DNA of 6,431 bases from CAZXIY01 sp964640935 (GCA_964640935.1 CAZXIY010000063.1:1-6431), one strand, 5' to 3'. Numbered from the stretch's first letter, positions 1-6,375 are shown. Notes: generated from the letters alone by a model not told the origin. Made by a program: numbers and translations.

Positions 1-492
1 GCAGGATGGTACAAGAACGCGGCATTGACCCAGACGTGGTCCTGGGGCACCGCGGTCACCGGCGATGTCACACTGTATGCGAAGTGGATCGAGAATACTG
101 CAGTGACATACACCGTCTCATTCAATGGTAACGGAACAACGATCTCTACAGCGTCGCAGATGTGCGCCGAGAACGACACCGTAACATTGCCCGCTGCACC
201 GTCACGCGACGGATACACCTTCGTCGAATGGAACACTGCCGCCGACGGCAACGGAACGGGCTACAAGAGCGGAAGCACGTTCATTGTGAAAGGCGACACG
301 ACCCTGTACGCGAAATGGTCCGCTAACGGATCGGGATCGACGGAAGGATCCGGAGAGACCAAGACCGACGGCCTGAATTCGTTCCTCGAGGGCGAGATCA
401 TCGACGGAGTGAGCAACAAGGTGCTCGTGATCGGCGGTGCGGTCGCGATAGTCGCACTCATCTGCGTAGGATTCGCCATAAAGCACAGGTGA
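1..492 (+). CDS. C-terminal part of a membrane-anchored surface protein with Listeria-Bacteroides (InlB B-type) repeats
   Basis: The reading frame is open from the first base, so the gene is cut by the window edge and 163 residues remain. Residues 1-29 are the end of one repeat and residues 37-106 are a complete second repeat. Both finish with the same signature, GDVTLYAKW and GDTTLYAKW, and the second carries the typical 'DGYTFVEWNT' core. This matches the Listeria-Bacteroides repeat/InlB B-repeat family (beta-grasp-like modules of surface proteins). A Ser/Gly/Thr/Glu-rich linker (about 107-140) leads to one hydrophobic helix (about 141-160) and a short basic tail, KHR. That arrangement predicts an extracellular repeat region held by a C-terminal membrane anchor. 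A role in adhesion or host/cell contact is inference from the family; no enzyme domain is visible in this part. Such repeats are common in bacteria and in some gut archaea, where they may have been acquired laterally. The stop is TGA at 490-492, followed by a terminator-like hairpin. Confidence 0.85.
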   Translation, partial: AGWYKNAALTQTWSWGTAVTGDVTLYAKWIENTAVTYTVSFNGNGTTISTASQMCAENDTVTLPAAPSRDGYTFVEWNTAADGNGTGYKSGSTFIVKGDTTLYAKWSANGSGSTEGSGETKTDGLNSFLEGEIIDGVSNKVLVIGGAVAIVALICVGFAIKHR

Positions 493-525
493 GCCCTCGT
501 AACGGCCGGCGTCGGCAGATAAACC

Positions 526-548
526 GAGGGGGTCGATTCCCCCTCTTT
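526..548 (+). terminator. Hairpin with short T-run after the surface-protein gene
   Basis: A perfect 7-bp stem (GAGGGGG at 526-532, CCCCCTC at 539-545) encloses a 6-nt loop and is followed by TTT at 546-548; a second T-run, TTTT, lies at 553-556. It stands 33 bp after the upstream stop codon and just ahead of the next promoter, where a transcript end is expected. Archaeal termination depends mainly on T-runs, so the hairpin may act mostly as an RNA 3'-end structure. The role is inferred. Confidence 0.5.
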
Positions 549-552
549 ACCG

Positions 553-560
553 TTTTATAC
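553..560 (+). promoter_or_regulatory. Putative TATA box (box A) of the DHH phosphoesterase gene
   Basis: TTTTATAC resembles the archaeal TATA element. Its centre is about 34 bp upstream of the ATG at 591, so a start site about 26-27 bp downstream would fall near 583 and leave a leader of about 8 nt. No Shine-Dalgarno sequence lies before either ATG (591 or 597), in agreement with a very short leader. Confidence 0.5.
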
Positions 561-590
561 TTTCAGCCTAATCCTGTCATCCGTGACATC

Positions 591-1583
591 ATGAACATGG
601 AAACTACGGCGGAGAAACTCAGGGATAAGAAGAAGGTGATCCTGGTCCACGGCAACGCCGACATGGACGCCATAGGGTCCGCATACGCCATATCCAAGTG
701 CTTCCCGCCGGCGGATATCTTCGCCCCGGGCGGCGTGGACCGCGTCTCGAAGATGGTGTCAGAGAAATTGAATTTCGATATATTGTCAGAGTGCGACCTA
801 TCCGATTACGAAGAGGTCGTCGTCGTTGACACATCGTCCCCGGAACAGTTCAAACCCGGAGAGATAACCGTTCCCGAAGGGAGCGTTGTCATCGACCACC
901 ACATGGACACCGGCAAATGGACCAAGATGCACTATGTATGCGATGCCAACAAGGTCGCATGCACCGAGATGGTCCTGGACCTTCTGAAAGAATGCAACAT
1001 AGAGATAACACGCGACGTCGGTCTGGCTCTTCTCGGAGGGATGCTCACCGACAGCGGACACTTCCAATATTCGGATCCCACATTGCTGAGGGATTTCGCA
1101 TACGTCCTGGAGAGGACGGGCATCGGCATGGACGAGGCCCTTTCCCTGACGAGAGCGGAAACGAGCATGTCCGAGCGTGCTTCCGTGATGAAGTGCATCG
1201 GAAGGTCCAGATTCGACCGCGTCGGCGACATGATCGTCGCCGTGTCCTACGGGGGGAGCTACGAGGCATCCGGGTGCAAGGCACTGATAGCCGCAGGAGC
1301 GGACGTCGCATTCGTCGCCTCCCAGAGGGACGAGAACTTCCGTCTGAGTGCCAGAGCTACCCAGGAAGCGGTGCGCAGAGGCATCAACCTGGGAGAGATC
1401 GTGAAGGGCATTGGCAGCGATACCGTCACCGACGGCGGCGGGCACGAAGGCGCCGCCGGACTGTCCGGGAACGGCGACATCGAAGCGATGCTGCATATCT
1501 GCATGCAGAGAACGATGCAGGAATTCAGAGATATAAAGAAGAAGGCGGGACCCTCCGAAGAGAGTTCCGCCGATGAGAACTGA
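591..1583 (+). CDS. DHH/DHHA1 family phosphoesterase (NrnA/RecJ-like)
   Basis: The 330-residue protein has the full set of DHH-superfamily metal-binding motifs: H20-G-N-A-D24-M-D26-A-I-G-S (motif I), V-V-V-V-D80-T-S (motif II), D102-H103-H104 (motif III) and T153-D154-S-G-H (motif IV). The C-terminal DHHA1 domain carries the substrate-binding G-G-G-H285-E-G-A-A-G. The catalytic residues are therefore complete and the enzyme should be an active, manganese-dependent, cytosolic phosphodiesterase/phosphatase. Relatives of this size and layout include NrnA-type enzymes that degrade short oligonucleotides, pAp or linear dinucleotides. The exact substrate cannot be read from the sequence. The tail after about residue 310 is charged (KKK, then EESSADEN) and probably disordered. 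Start choice: the frame is open back to a GTG at 489 overlapping the upstream stop, but that extension covers the terminator and the TATA box and lacks family similarity. ATG 591 is preferred; ATG 597, two codons later, is equally possible. The gene ends 2 nt from the convergent tyrS stop. Confidence 0.9.
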   Translation: MNMETTAEKLRDKKKVILVHGNADMDAIGSAYAISKCFPPADIFAPGGVDRVSKMVSEKLNFDILSECDLSDYEEVVVVDTSSPEQFKPGEITVPEGSVVIDHHMDTGKWTKMHYVCDANKVACTEMVLDLLKECNIEITRDVGLALLGGMLTDSGHFQYSDPTLLRDFAYVLERTGIGMDEALSLTRAETSMSERASVMKCIGRSRFDRVGDMIVAVSYGGSYEASGCKALIAAGADVAFVASQRDENFRLSARATQEAVRRGINLGEIVKGIGSDTVTDGGGHEGAAGLSGNGDIEAMLHICMQRTMQEFRDIKKKAGPSEESSADEN

Positions 1584-1585
1584 TC

Positions 1586-2653
1586 TCAGATCTTTCCGAG
1601 CTTCTTGAGGACCTCACGCATCGCGTCGAGGTTCTCGGGGTGCTGCTCGAAATACTTCTGCACAGGTTCGAGGCATTCTATCATACCCTCCGCCGTGCCC
1701 TTCTTGAGATCCATCGGGTGGAGCTTCCCGCCGAAGTACGCTTCCGTCAGTTCGGCGTAGTCCTTGAACGACACGGGGCCGCCGAACTTCTCCGGGCGGT
1801 CTATGTCAAGTTTCCCGATCTGCGGGAATATTATGCTCTTGCATATCATGAGCACGGGGTTGATGTCCTCGCTCTCCCTGTCCATCGGGCAGAAGGCCTT
1901 GTTCATCTTCCTTCTGATCTCGTCCGGCGTATCGTGGATCCTGATGCTGCTGTCCGGGTGGCTCTTCGACATCTTCGATGCCGCGGGATCCATCCTGTCC
2001 CCTCCCGCGAGACCGGGGAGGAGGGGCGTGTGCAATGCGATCGGCTTCTTCCATCCGAGCTTATCCGCGGCATCCCTGGCGAGCATGTTCGCACGCCTCT
2101 GATCCATTCCCGCGTACGATATGTCGACATTCATGCAGAATATATCGGCCGCCTGGAGTATGGGGTAGAAGAGCTTGGATGAATCGACCTCTGCCTCGTC
2201 CTCTGAACGTCCCATGATCGTCATTGCCCTCTTGACCCTGGAAAGGGATGTGACCTTGGCGATCTTGATGACTATCTCCCAGTAATCGATGTCGTCGAGG
2301 ATATCGGATGCGTACTTGAACTCGACCTTGTCCCTGGGGACGCCCAACGCCGTGAAGCAGTCCTCCATGTATCTGGCACAGGTGCGGATGTTCTCTATGT
2401 CCCCGCCGAGCTTATCGTTGATGTAGGCATGCCAATCCGCCCAGAATATCGTCACCTTCACGCCGGCCTCGCAGAGGTCACGGATCTTCGCGGCGACGAG
2501 CGCCCAGCCCATGTGGACGAGTCCGGACGGCTCGAATCCGATATACGCTGTCGGCTGACGGTCCTTGTTGTCGAGGACTGCTCTGAGCTCGCCCTCTGTG
2601 ACGAGTTCCTCCACGTTCCTTGTTATCAGCGCGTATCTCTGTTCGGCATCCAT
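1586..2653 (-). CDS. tyrS: Tyrosyl-tRNA synthetase, archaeal/eukaryotic type
   Basis: This class I synthetase charges tRNA-Tyr with tyrosine using ATP. The 355-residue protein begins at the ATG complementary to 2651-2653. Landmarks are Y37-I-G-F-E-P-S-G-L-V-H47-M-G-W50, which holds the tyrosine-binding Tyr and the HIGH-like motif; the Rossmann-fold segment with the W-H-A-Y-I-N-D-K-L-G-G stretch (74-84); Y163-P-I-L-Q167-A-A-D170, the tyrosine pocket; the G-M-D-Q-R-R segment (182-187); and K227-M-S-K-S231, the ATP loop. The C-terminal part (about 250-355) is the short anticodon-binding helical domain. There is no bacterial S4 domain, so it belongs to the archaeal/eukaryotic TyrRS branch. The last position of the HIGH-like motif is Trp; I recall the same form in Thermoplasmata sequences. 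The frame is open for 49 codons upstream, but that stretch runs through the TATA box and is rejected. It is divergent from ade and convergent with the DHH gene, so it is probably monocistronic. Its 3' end may rely on a pyrimidine-rich stretch on the minus strand at about 1545-1529, inside the neighbour's coding sequence. Confidence 0.97.
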   Translation of the reverse strand: MDAEQRYALITRNVEELVTEGELRAVLDNKDRQPTAYIGFEPSGLVHMGWALVAAKIRDLCEAGVKVTIFWADWHAYINDKLGGDIENIRTCARYMEDCFTALGVPRDKVEFKYASDILDDIDYWEIVIKIAKVTSLSRVKRAMTIMGRSEDEAEVDSSKLFYPILQAADIFCMNVDISYAGMDQRRANMLARDAADKLGWKKPIALHTPLLPGLAGGDRMDPAASKMSKSHPDSSIRIHDTPDEIRRKMNKAFCPMDRESEDINPVLMICKSIIFPQIGKLDIDRPEKFGGPVSFKDYAELTEAYFGGKLHPMDLKKGTAEGMIECLEPVQKYFEQHPENLDAMREVLKKLGKI

Positions 2654-2681
2654 GTAAATCGAACTACTGTTATCGCACGTT

Positions 2682-2692
2682 GTTATAAAAAA
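2682..2692 (-). promoter_or_regulatory. Putative TATA box of tyrS
   Basis: Read on the minus strand, the stretch is TTTTTTATAAC, a good archaeal TATA element. Its core is centred about 32 bp before the ATG at 2653, which places transcription start about 6 nt ahead of the start codon. No Shine-Dalgarno sequence precedes the ATG, so the message is probably leaderless or nearly so. Confidence 0.6.
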
Positions 2693-2787
2693 CCGTCTTT
2701 CGGTCATGCGGGGGGCCGCTCCGAAAGTGAGCGACAAGCACATTTGCGATGCCTTTCGCACACATATCACCCAGTCTACACCGCAAA

Positions 2788-2797
2788 CGTAAAAACA
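2788..2797 (+). promoter_or_regulatory. Weak putative TATA element of ade
   Basis: The only A/T-rich element at the right distance is CGTAAAAACA, centred about 26 bp before the ade ATG at 2819. It is a poor match to box A, but the position would give a leaderless transcript, and no Shine-Dalgarno sequence is present. A second AT-rich patch (CATATCA, 2763-2769) is too far upstream for a leaderless start but could serve a transcript with a leader. Confidence 0.3.
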
Positions 2798-2818
2798 CAA
2801 TTCCGCAATACTCGCGGT

Positions 2819-4465
2819 ATGGCACCATCGCTGACCGTCGCAGGCAATCTAGTGGACGTCGTGGAGAACCGCATCTATCCGGCGAAGATAACAGTAACAG
2901 CCGGGAAGATCGTCTCCGTGGAGGAGAACGAGGAGAAATACGAATGCTACATACTCCCCGGGCTCATCGACTCGCATACCCACATAGAATCATCCCTGCT
3001 CACGCCGTCGAGATTCTCCGAGGTCGCCGTCCCTCACGGCGTCACGTCGATAGTCGCCGATCCGCACGAGATAGCCAACGTCCTGGGGATGGACGGCGTG
3101 ATGTTCATGCTGAAGGACGGAAGGAGCTGCCCCGTCAAATACCGTTTCGTCGCTCCGTCGTGCGTGCCTGCGACGTCGTTCGAGACCGCGGGTGCGATAC
3201 TGAACTCGAGGAACGTGCAGTCGCTCCTGGAAAGGGACGACATATACGGTCTCGGAGAGATGATGAACTTCCCCGGCGTCATAAACGACGACAAGGAGGT
3301 CTGGGCCAAGATCAACGCGGCGAAGAACGTCGGTAAGCCGATCGACGGCCACGCCCCGGGGCTTTCCGGGAACGATCTGAAGAAGTACATCGAGGATGCG
3401 GGGATATCCACGGATCACGAGTGCACCACATACGACGAGGCACGCAGGAAATCGGACCTCGGGATGATCATACAAGTCAGAGAGGGCACCGCCTGCAAGG
3501 ACATGGACGCTCTCGCACGCATAATGAAGGAAGGCATGTTCTTCTTCTCCACCGACGACGTACATGCCGAAGAGCTTGTTCGCAACGGATACATAGACAA
3601 CCTGATGAGAAGGGCAGTTGCTCTCGGTGTGGATCCCATGAAGACCGTCAAGGCCGCCACGCTGTGGCCCGCCGAGCATTACAGGCTCGGATGCGGATAC
3701 ATCGGATTGGATATGCCCGCGGACATGGTCATCGTCGACGATCTGAAGGACTTCAATGTGCGCGAAGTGTACATCGACGGCAGACTGGTGGCGAAGGACG
3801 GGGATCCGGTGTTCAGAGTGGAACCCCTGCCCTGCGGGAACTGCATGACCGAATACAACCTCACGGAAGAGGACCTGTATGTCAGGAGCGACAGGCCTAA
3901 GCAGAAGGTCAGGGTCATAAACGCCAAGGAAGGCACTATAATCAGCACCGAAAGCGTCGCCGAACTGAACGTCGTCAACGGTATAGTTCAGCCGGACGTG
4001 AAGAAAGACGTGCTTCTGATATCGGTCACGAACAGGTACTTCAAAGCGAGACCGTCGATAGGCTTCATCAGCGGATTCGGCCTTAGCAAAGGGGCCGTGT
4101 CATCCACCGTCGCCCACGATTCGCATAATATCATCACGATCGCGACGTCCTACGCCGACATGGTCAAGGCCATCAACGGCATATCCCGGATAGGAGGACA
4201 TTATGCCACGGACGGAGAGACGTCCGTGAGCCTGGAACTGCCGGTCGCGGGACTGATGAGCAACCATCCGGTCAACGAGGTCATAGAGAACGACAACAAG
4301 GTCACTGACTTCGTCCTGAACGACCTGAACTGCAAGATACGCACACCGTTCCTCACGATGGGCTTCCAGGCCCTGCTGGTGGTGCCCGCGCTGAAGATGA
4401 GCGACAAGGGATTGTTCGACTCGTCGAAATTCGAATTCACAGACCTTCTGGTCGGAGATGATTGA
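2819..4465 (+). CDS. ade: Adenine deaminase
   Basis: Adenine deaminase (amidohydrolase superfamily, Ade/COG1001 type) hydrolyses adenine to hypoxanthine and ammonia in purine salvage. The 548-residue length is usual for the family. The N-terminal beta-sandwich leads to the metal-binding L-P-G-L-I-D51-S-H53-T-H55-I-E-S-S motif and the family signature H-G-V-T-S-I-V-A-D-P-H-E-I-A-N-V. Further barrel motifs are G177-H178-A-P-G, T198-D199-H200-E201 and F-F-S-T-D246-D247-V-H249, followed by the GYIGLDMPADMVIVDDLKDF return to the beta-sandwich (about 295-320). The C-terminal Ade-specific domain contains G-F-G-L-S-K-G and A432-H-D-S-H436-N. All expected metal and catalytic positions look intact. Start choice: the frame is open well upstream, but that part is antisense to tyrS and to its promoter; ATG 2819 begins the family-like MAPSLTVAGNLVDV. 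It is followed directly by hpt, whose ribosome binding site lies in the ade 3' end, so the two are probably co-transcribed and form the adenine to hypoxanthine to IMP route. Confidence 0.97.
   Translation: MAPSLTVAGNLVDVVENRIYPAKITVTAGKIVSVEENEEKYECYILPGLIDSHTHIESSLLTPSRFSEVAVPHGVTSIVADPHEIANVLGMDGVMFMLKDGRSCPVKYRFVAPSCVPATSFETAGAILNSRNVQSLLERDDIYGLGEMMNFPGVINDDKEVWAKINAAKNVGKPIDGHAPGLSGNDLKKYIEDAGISTDHECTTYDEARRKSDLGMIIQVREGTACKDMDALARIMKEGMFFFSTDDVHAEELVRNGYIDNLMRRAVALGVDPMKTVKAATLWPAEHYRLGCGYIGLDMPADMVIVDDLKDFNVREVYIDGRLVAKDGDPVFRVEPLPCGNCMTEYNLTEEDLYVRSDRPKQKVRVINAKEGTIISTESVAELNVVNGIVQPDVKKDVLLISVTNRYFKARPSIGFISGFGLSKGAVSSTVAHDSHNIITIATSYADMVKAINGISRIGGHYATDGETSVSLELPVAGLMSNHPVNEVIENDNKVTDFVLNDLNCKIRTPFLTMGFQALLVVPALKMSDKGLFDSSKFEFTDLLVGDD
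4454..4462 (+). promoter_or_regulatory. Shine-Dalgarno sequence of hpt inside the end of ade
   Basis: GGAGATGAT matches the archaeal Shine-Dalgarno consensus GGAGGTGAT at 8 of 9 positions and ends 4 nt before the ATG at 4467. It decides the start: the in-frame ATG at 4458 lies within this site and has no ribosome binding site of its own. It also covers the last codons of ade, which suggests coupled translation. Confidence 0.7.
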
Positions 4466-4466
4466 A

Positions 4467-5027
4467 ATGCTGGAGAGATTGAAGGACAGCTTGGACAAAT
4501 GCCCCGTCGTGGAGATGGGGGGATATCATTACTTTGTACATCCCGTGACGGACGGGGTGCCGTACATGGATCCGAAACTGAATGAGGAAGTTATCAACGA
4601 AATGATCAGGATCGGGAACTTCGACTGCGATTACATCGTTGCACCTGAGGCTATGGGGATTCCGCTCGCCGTGCCGATCGCGATGAAGCTCGACATACCG
4701 TACACCATCGTGAGGAAGAGGAAGTACGGGCTCCCGGGCGAGACTAATATCGCACAGTATACAGGGTACTCGAAATCAGACATGTACATCAACGGCCTGA
4801 AGAAAGGCGACAGAGTGGTCATCGTCGACGACGTGCTCAGCACCGGCGGAACTATGAGAGCGATAATCAACGCCCTGAAGAACATCATCGGCTGCGAGAT
4901 AGTGGACGTCATCGTCGTGTTCGAGAAGACGGACAAGAAGCCCGAGATGGAGAAGGAATTCGGCGTGAAGATCAAGACTCTGATGAGGGTCAAGGTCGAA
5001 GGCAAGAAAGTGATCTACAACGAGTGA
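4467..5027 (+). CDS. hpt: Hypoxanthine/guanine phosphoribosyltransferase, archaeal type
   Basis: The enzyme transfers the ribose-5-phosphate of PRPP to hypoxanthine (and possibly guanine), giving IMP (or GMP). The 186-residue protein has the archaeal Hpt layout: the N-terminal MLERLKDSL start, the Y-F-V-H-P-V-T-D-G-V-P segment (22-32), E61-A-M-G-I-P, R-K-R-K-Y-G-L-P-G-E (83-92) and the PRPP-binding loop V117-V-I-V-D121-D122-V-L-S-T-G-G-T129. This branch resembles adenine and orotate phosphoribosyltransferases in overall fold, so automatic annotation may call it an apt- or pyrE-like protein. The N-terminal hallmark and the preceding ade favour hypoxanthine as substrate. The start at 4467 fits the Shine-Dalgarno site and the family N-terminus. 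An ATG three codons earlier (4458) would overlap ade by 8 nt and is less likely. It should be expressed with ade as a two-gene purine-salvage operon. Confidence 0.92.
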   Translation: MLERLKDSLDKCPVVEMGGYHYFVHPVTDGVPYMDPKLNEEVINEMIRIGNFDCDYIVAPEAMGIPLAVPIAMKLDIPYTIVRKRKYGLPGETNIAQYTGYSKSDMYINGLKKGDRVVIVDDVLSTGGTMRAIINALKNIIGCEIVDVIVVFEKTDKKPEMEKEFGVKIKTLMRVKVEGKKVIYNE

Positions 5028-5044
5028 TTAACTGTAACTTCCCG

Positions 5045-5052
5045 CTTTTATC
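5045..5052 (+). promoter_or_regulatory. Putative TATA box of the TctA-family gene
   Basis: CTTTTATC is centred about 28 bp before the ATG at 5077, the spacing expected for a leaderless archaeal transcript. It suggests that the permease gene has its own promoter in the 49-bp gap after hpt, although readthrough from the ade-hpt operon is also possible. Confidence 0.5.
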
Positions 5053-5078
5053 CTCCCGGCCGGCGATGGTCGGAGGAT
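5050..5078 (+). promoter_or_regulatory. Hairpin enclosing the GGAGG and start codon of the TctA-family gene
   Basis: ATCCTCC (5050-5056) pairs with GGAGGAT (5072-5078). Past a single bulged C (5057), GGCC (5058-5061) pairs with GGTC (5068-5071, one G-U pair) around a 6-nt loop. The 11-bp stem includes the only Shine-Dalgarno-like GGAGG, which directly abuts the ATG, and the first two bases of the start codon. It would form only in RNA begun upstream of 5050, so it could silence translation of readthrough message or help end the hpt transcript. The function is inferred. Confidence 0.4.
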
Positions 5079-6372
5079 GGAAGCGGAGGTCATTCTTTTC
5101 GTGACCGCGATGGCCGTTGTAGGCGCCGCGGTCGGCACGTTCTCCGGGATCGTCCCGGGCATACACGTGAACACGTTGGCTACCCTGATGCTGACGTTCT
5201 ACCCTTCCATCGAAACGGCGATATCACCGTTCGTGCCCGATGGACTCGTTCCGGTCTGCGTAGCATCGTGCATAATGTCCGCCGCCGTCGTCCATTCTTT
5301 CGTGGATTACGTCCCGTCCGTGTTCATCGGCGCTCCGGATCCAGACGATGTTGTGAGCATGCTCCCGGGGCACCGTCTTCTGAACGAGGGAAGGGGCATG
5401 GCCGCGATAAGGTCGGCGGCCATAGGCAGCGCCGTCGGGGCCTGCGTGTCGGTGGCGATCGCGATACCGCTGCAGTATGTCCTCGCGTCTGGTCTCGGAG
5501 ATTACCTCGACAGCGTCACGGCGATCGTACTCATCCTCGCAATGGTCATAATGGTGCTGCAGGAACGATCCGTCGGTGCGTGCATATGGTCGATAGCCAT
5601 CCTGGCCGTCTCCGGACTTCTGGGTCTTGCGTGCATGGACCTCGATATTCCGTCCGAAGGACTGTTCGGCGAGGGTACGATGCTGTTCCCGATGCTGACC
5701 GGCCTGTTCGGAATCCCGGCCATGCTGCAGTCGATCGGACAGACCAAGATAGTGAAACAGCGGGACGATGAGATCTATCCCGTCGGTCCGATGCCGGGAT
5801 TGAAAGGCATTGCGACCGGATGTCTGACAGGATGGTTCCCGGGGATAACGGCAACCACAGGTGCGGTCATATCGGGATTCTTCACGCCCGAAAAGAAGGC
5901 CGAGGGATTCATTTCGATGGTAGCGTCCATCGGTACCGCATCCTCCGCCCTGATGCTGGTGACCATGTCCGTATCTGGCAGCGGCAGATCCGGAACGATG
6001 CTGGTCATCGGGGAGATCCTCGGCGACGACATCGTTGGTACCGTCACGCCTTCCTTCCTGGCACTTCTTCTGAGCACATCCGTCGCGGCATTCCTCGGAT
6101 ATCACATAACGATAAGCTGCGGAAAGGCTGCGTCCTCGATCATATCAAAAATCAATATCTCGATGCTGAACCGCATGTGCCTCGTGCTGGTCGTCGCGTT
6201 GGTACTGATATTCACAGGGCCGATGGGTCTGGCCGTCCTCGCCGCATCCGCCGTGATCGGCTTCATGCCCATATACGCGGAAACGAGCAGGGTGAGCCTC
6301 ACCGGATGTCTGATAATACCTACGCTTCTGACGCATCTCGGCATAAGAGCGGCGATGCTGGCACTGCTGTGA
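5077..6372 (+). CDS. TctA-family (DUF112) integral membrane permease, archaeal type
   Basis: The 431-residue protein is strongly hydrophobic with roughly ten to twelve membrane segments, for example about 5-27, 55-75, 107-130, 145-160, 165-185, 200-217, 280-300, 325-345, 365-395 and 410-431. Two related glycine/proline motifs occur, G24-I-V-P-G-I-H-V-N-T and G252-W-F-P-G-I-T-A-T-T, one in each half. This is the internal duplication typical of the large TctA subunit of tripartite tricarboxylate transporters (PF01970/COG1784-like). In bacteria TctA works with a small membrane subunit, TctB, and a periplasmic binding protein, TctC; neither is visible here, so it may act alone or with partners elsewhere. 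The substrate is unknown; carboxylates are only the family guess, and a purine-related role is conceivable from the ade-hpt neighbours but unsupported. ATG 5077 is the first possible start, since the frame has a stop at 5035-5037 and no start codon between. A hairpin covers this start. The gene is convergent with the next one across 3 nt. Confidence 0.85.
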   Translation: MEAEVILFVTAMAVVGAAVGTFSGIVPGIHVNTLATLMLTFYPSIETAISPFVPDGLVPVCVASCIMSAAVVHSFVDYVPSVFIGAPDPDDVVSMLPGHRLLNEGRGMAAIRSAAIGSAVGACVSVAIAIPLQYVLASGLGDYLDSVTAIVLILAMVIMVLQERSVGACIWSIAILAVSGLLGLACMDLDIPSEGLFGEGTMLFPMLTGLFGIPAMLQSIGQTKIVKQRDDEIYPVGPMPGLKGIATGCLTGWFPGITATTGAVISGFFTPEKKAEGFISMVASIGTASSALMLVTMSVSGSGRSGTMLVIGEILGDDIVGTVTPSFLALLLSTSVAAFLGYHITISCGKAASSIISKINISMLNRMCLVLVVALVLIFTGPMGLAVLAASAVIGFMPIYAETSRVSLTGCLIIPTLLTHLGIRAAMLALL

Positions 6373-6375
6373 CCG

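Noticed and set aside
61..318. Direct DNA repeat at the two LYAKW segments as a possible recombination site
   Set aside because: The similarity is mainly at protein level, the DNA has drifted at third positions, and it is explained by the tandem protein repeats.
515..556. T-arm-like sequence (GGGGGTCGATTCCCCC) suggesting a tRNA or tRNA remnant/attachment site
   Set aside because: The loop is 6 nt and lacks the TTC of a T-loop, no anticodon or D-arm or acceptor pairing can be built around it, and there is no CCA. It is better read as a terminator-type hairpin.
489..590. N-terminal extension of the DHH protein from a GTG overlapping the previous stop
   Set aside because: The extension runs through the hairpin and the TATA box, reads as arginine-rich non-family sequence, and has no ribosome binding site.
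798..1496. Long open frame antisense to the DHH gene (and similar ones antisense to ade and the permease)
   Set aside because: These arise from codon bias in high-GC genes. Their products are low-complexity, rich in His, Arg or Gly, and show no recognisable domain.
1640..2182. Plus-strand open frame opposite tyrS
   Set aside because: It is a shadow of the tyrS codons, without a recognisable domain or promoter, and tyrS is certain on the other strand.
2429..2818. 130-codon N-terminal extension in frame with ade
   Set aside because: It is antisense to the well-supported tyrS 5' end and crosses both promoters. The adenine deaminase family begins at the ATG at 2819.
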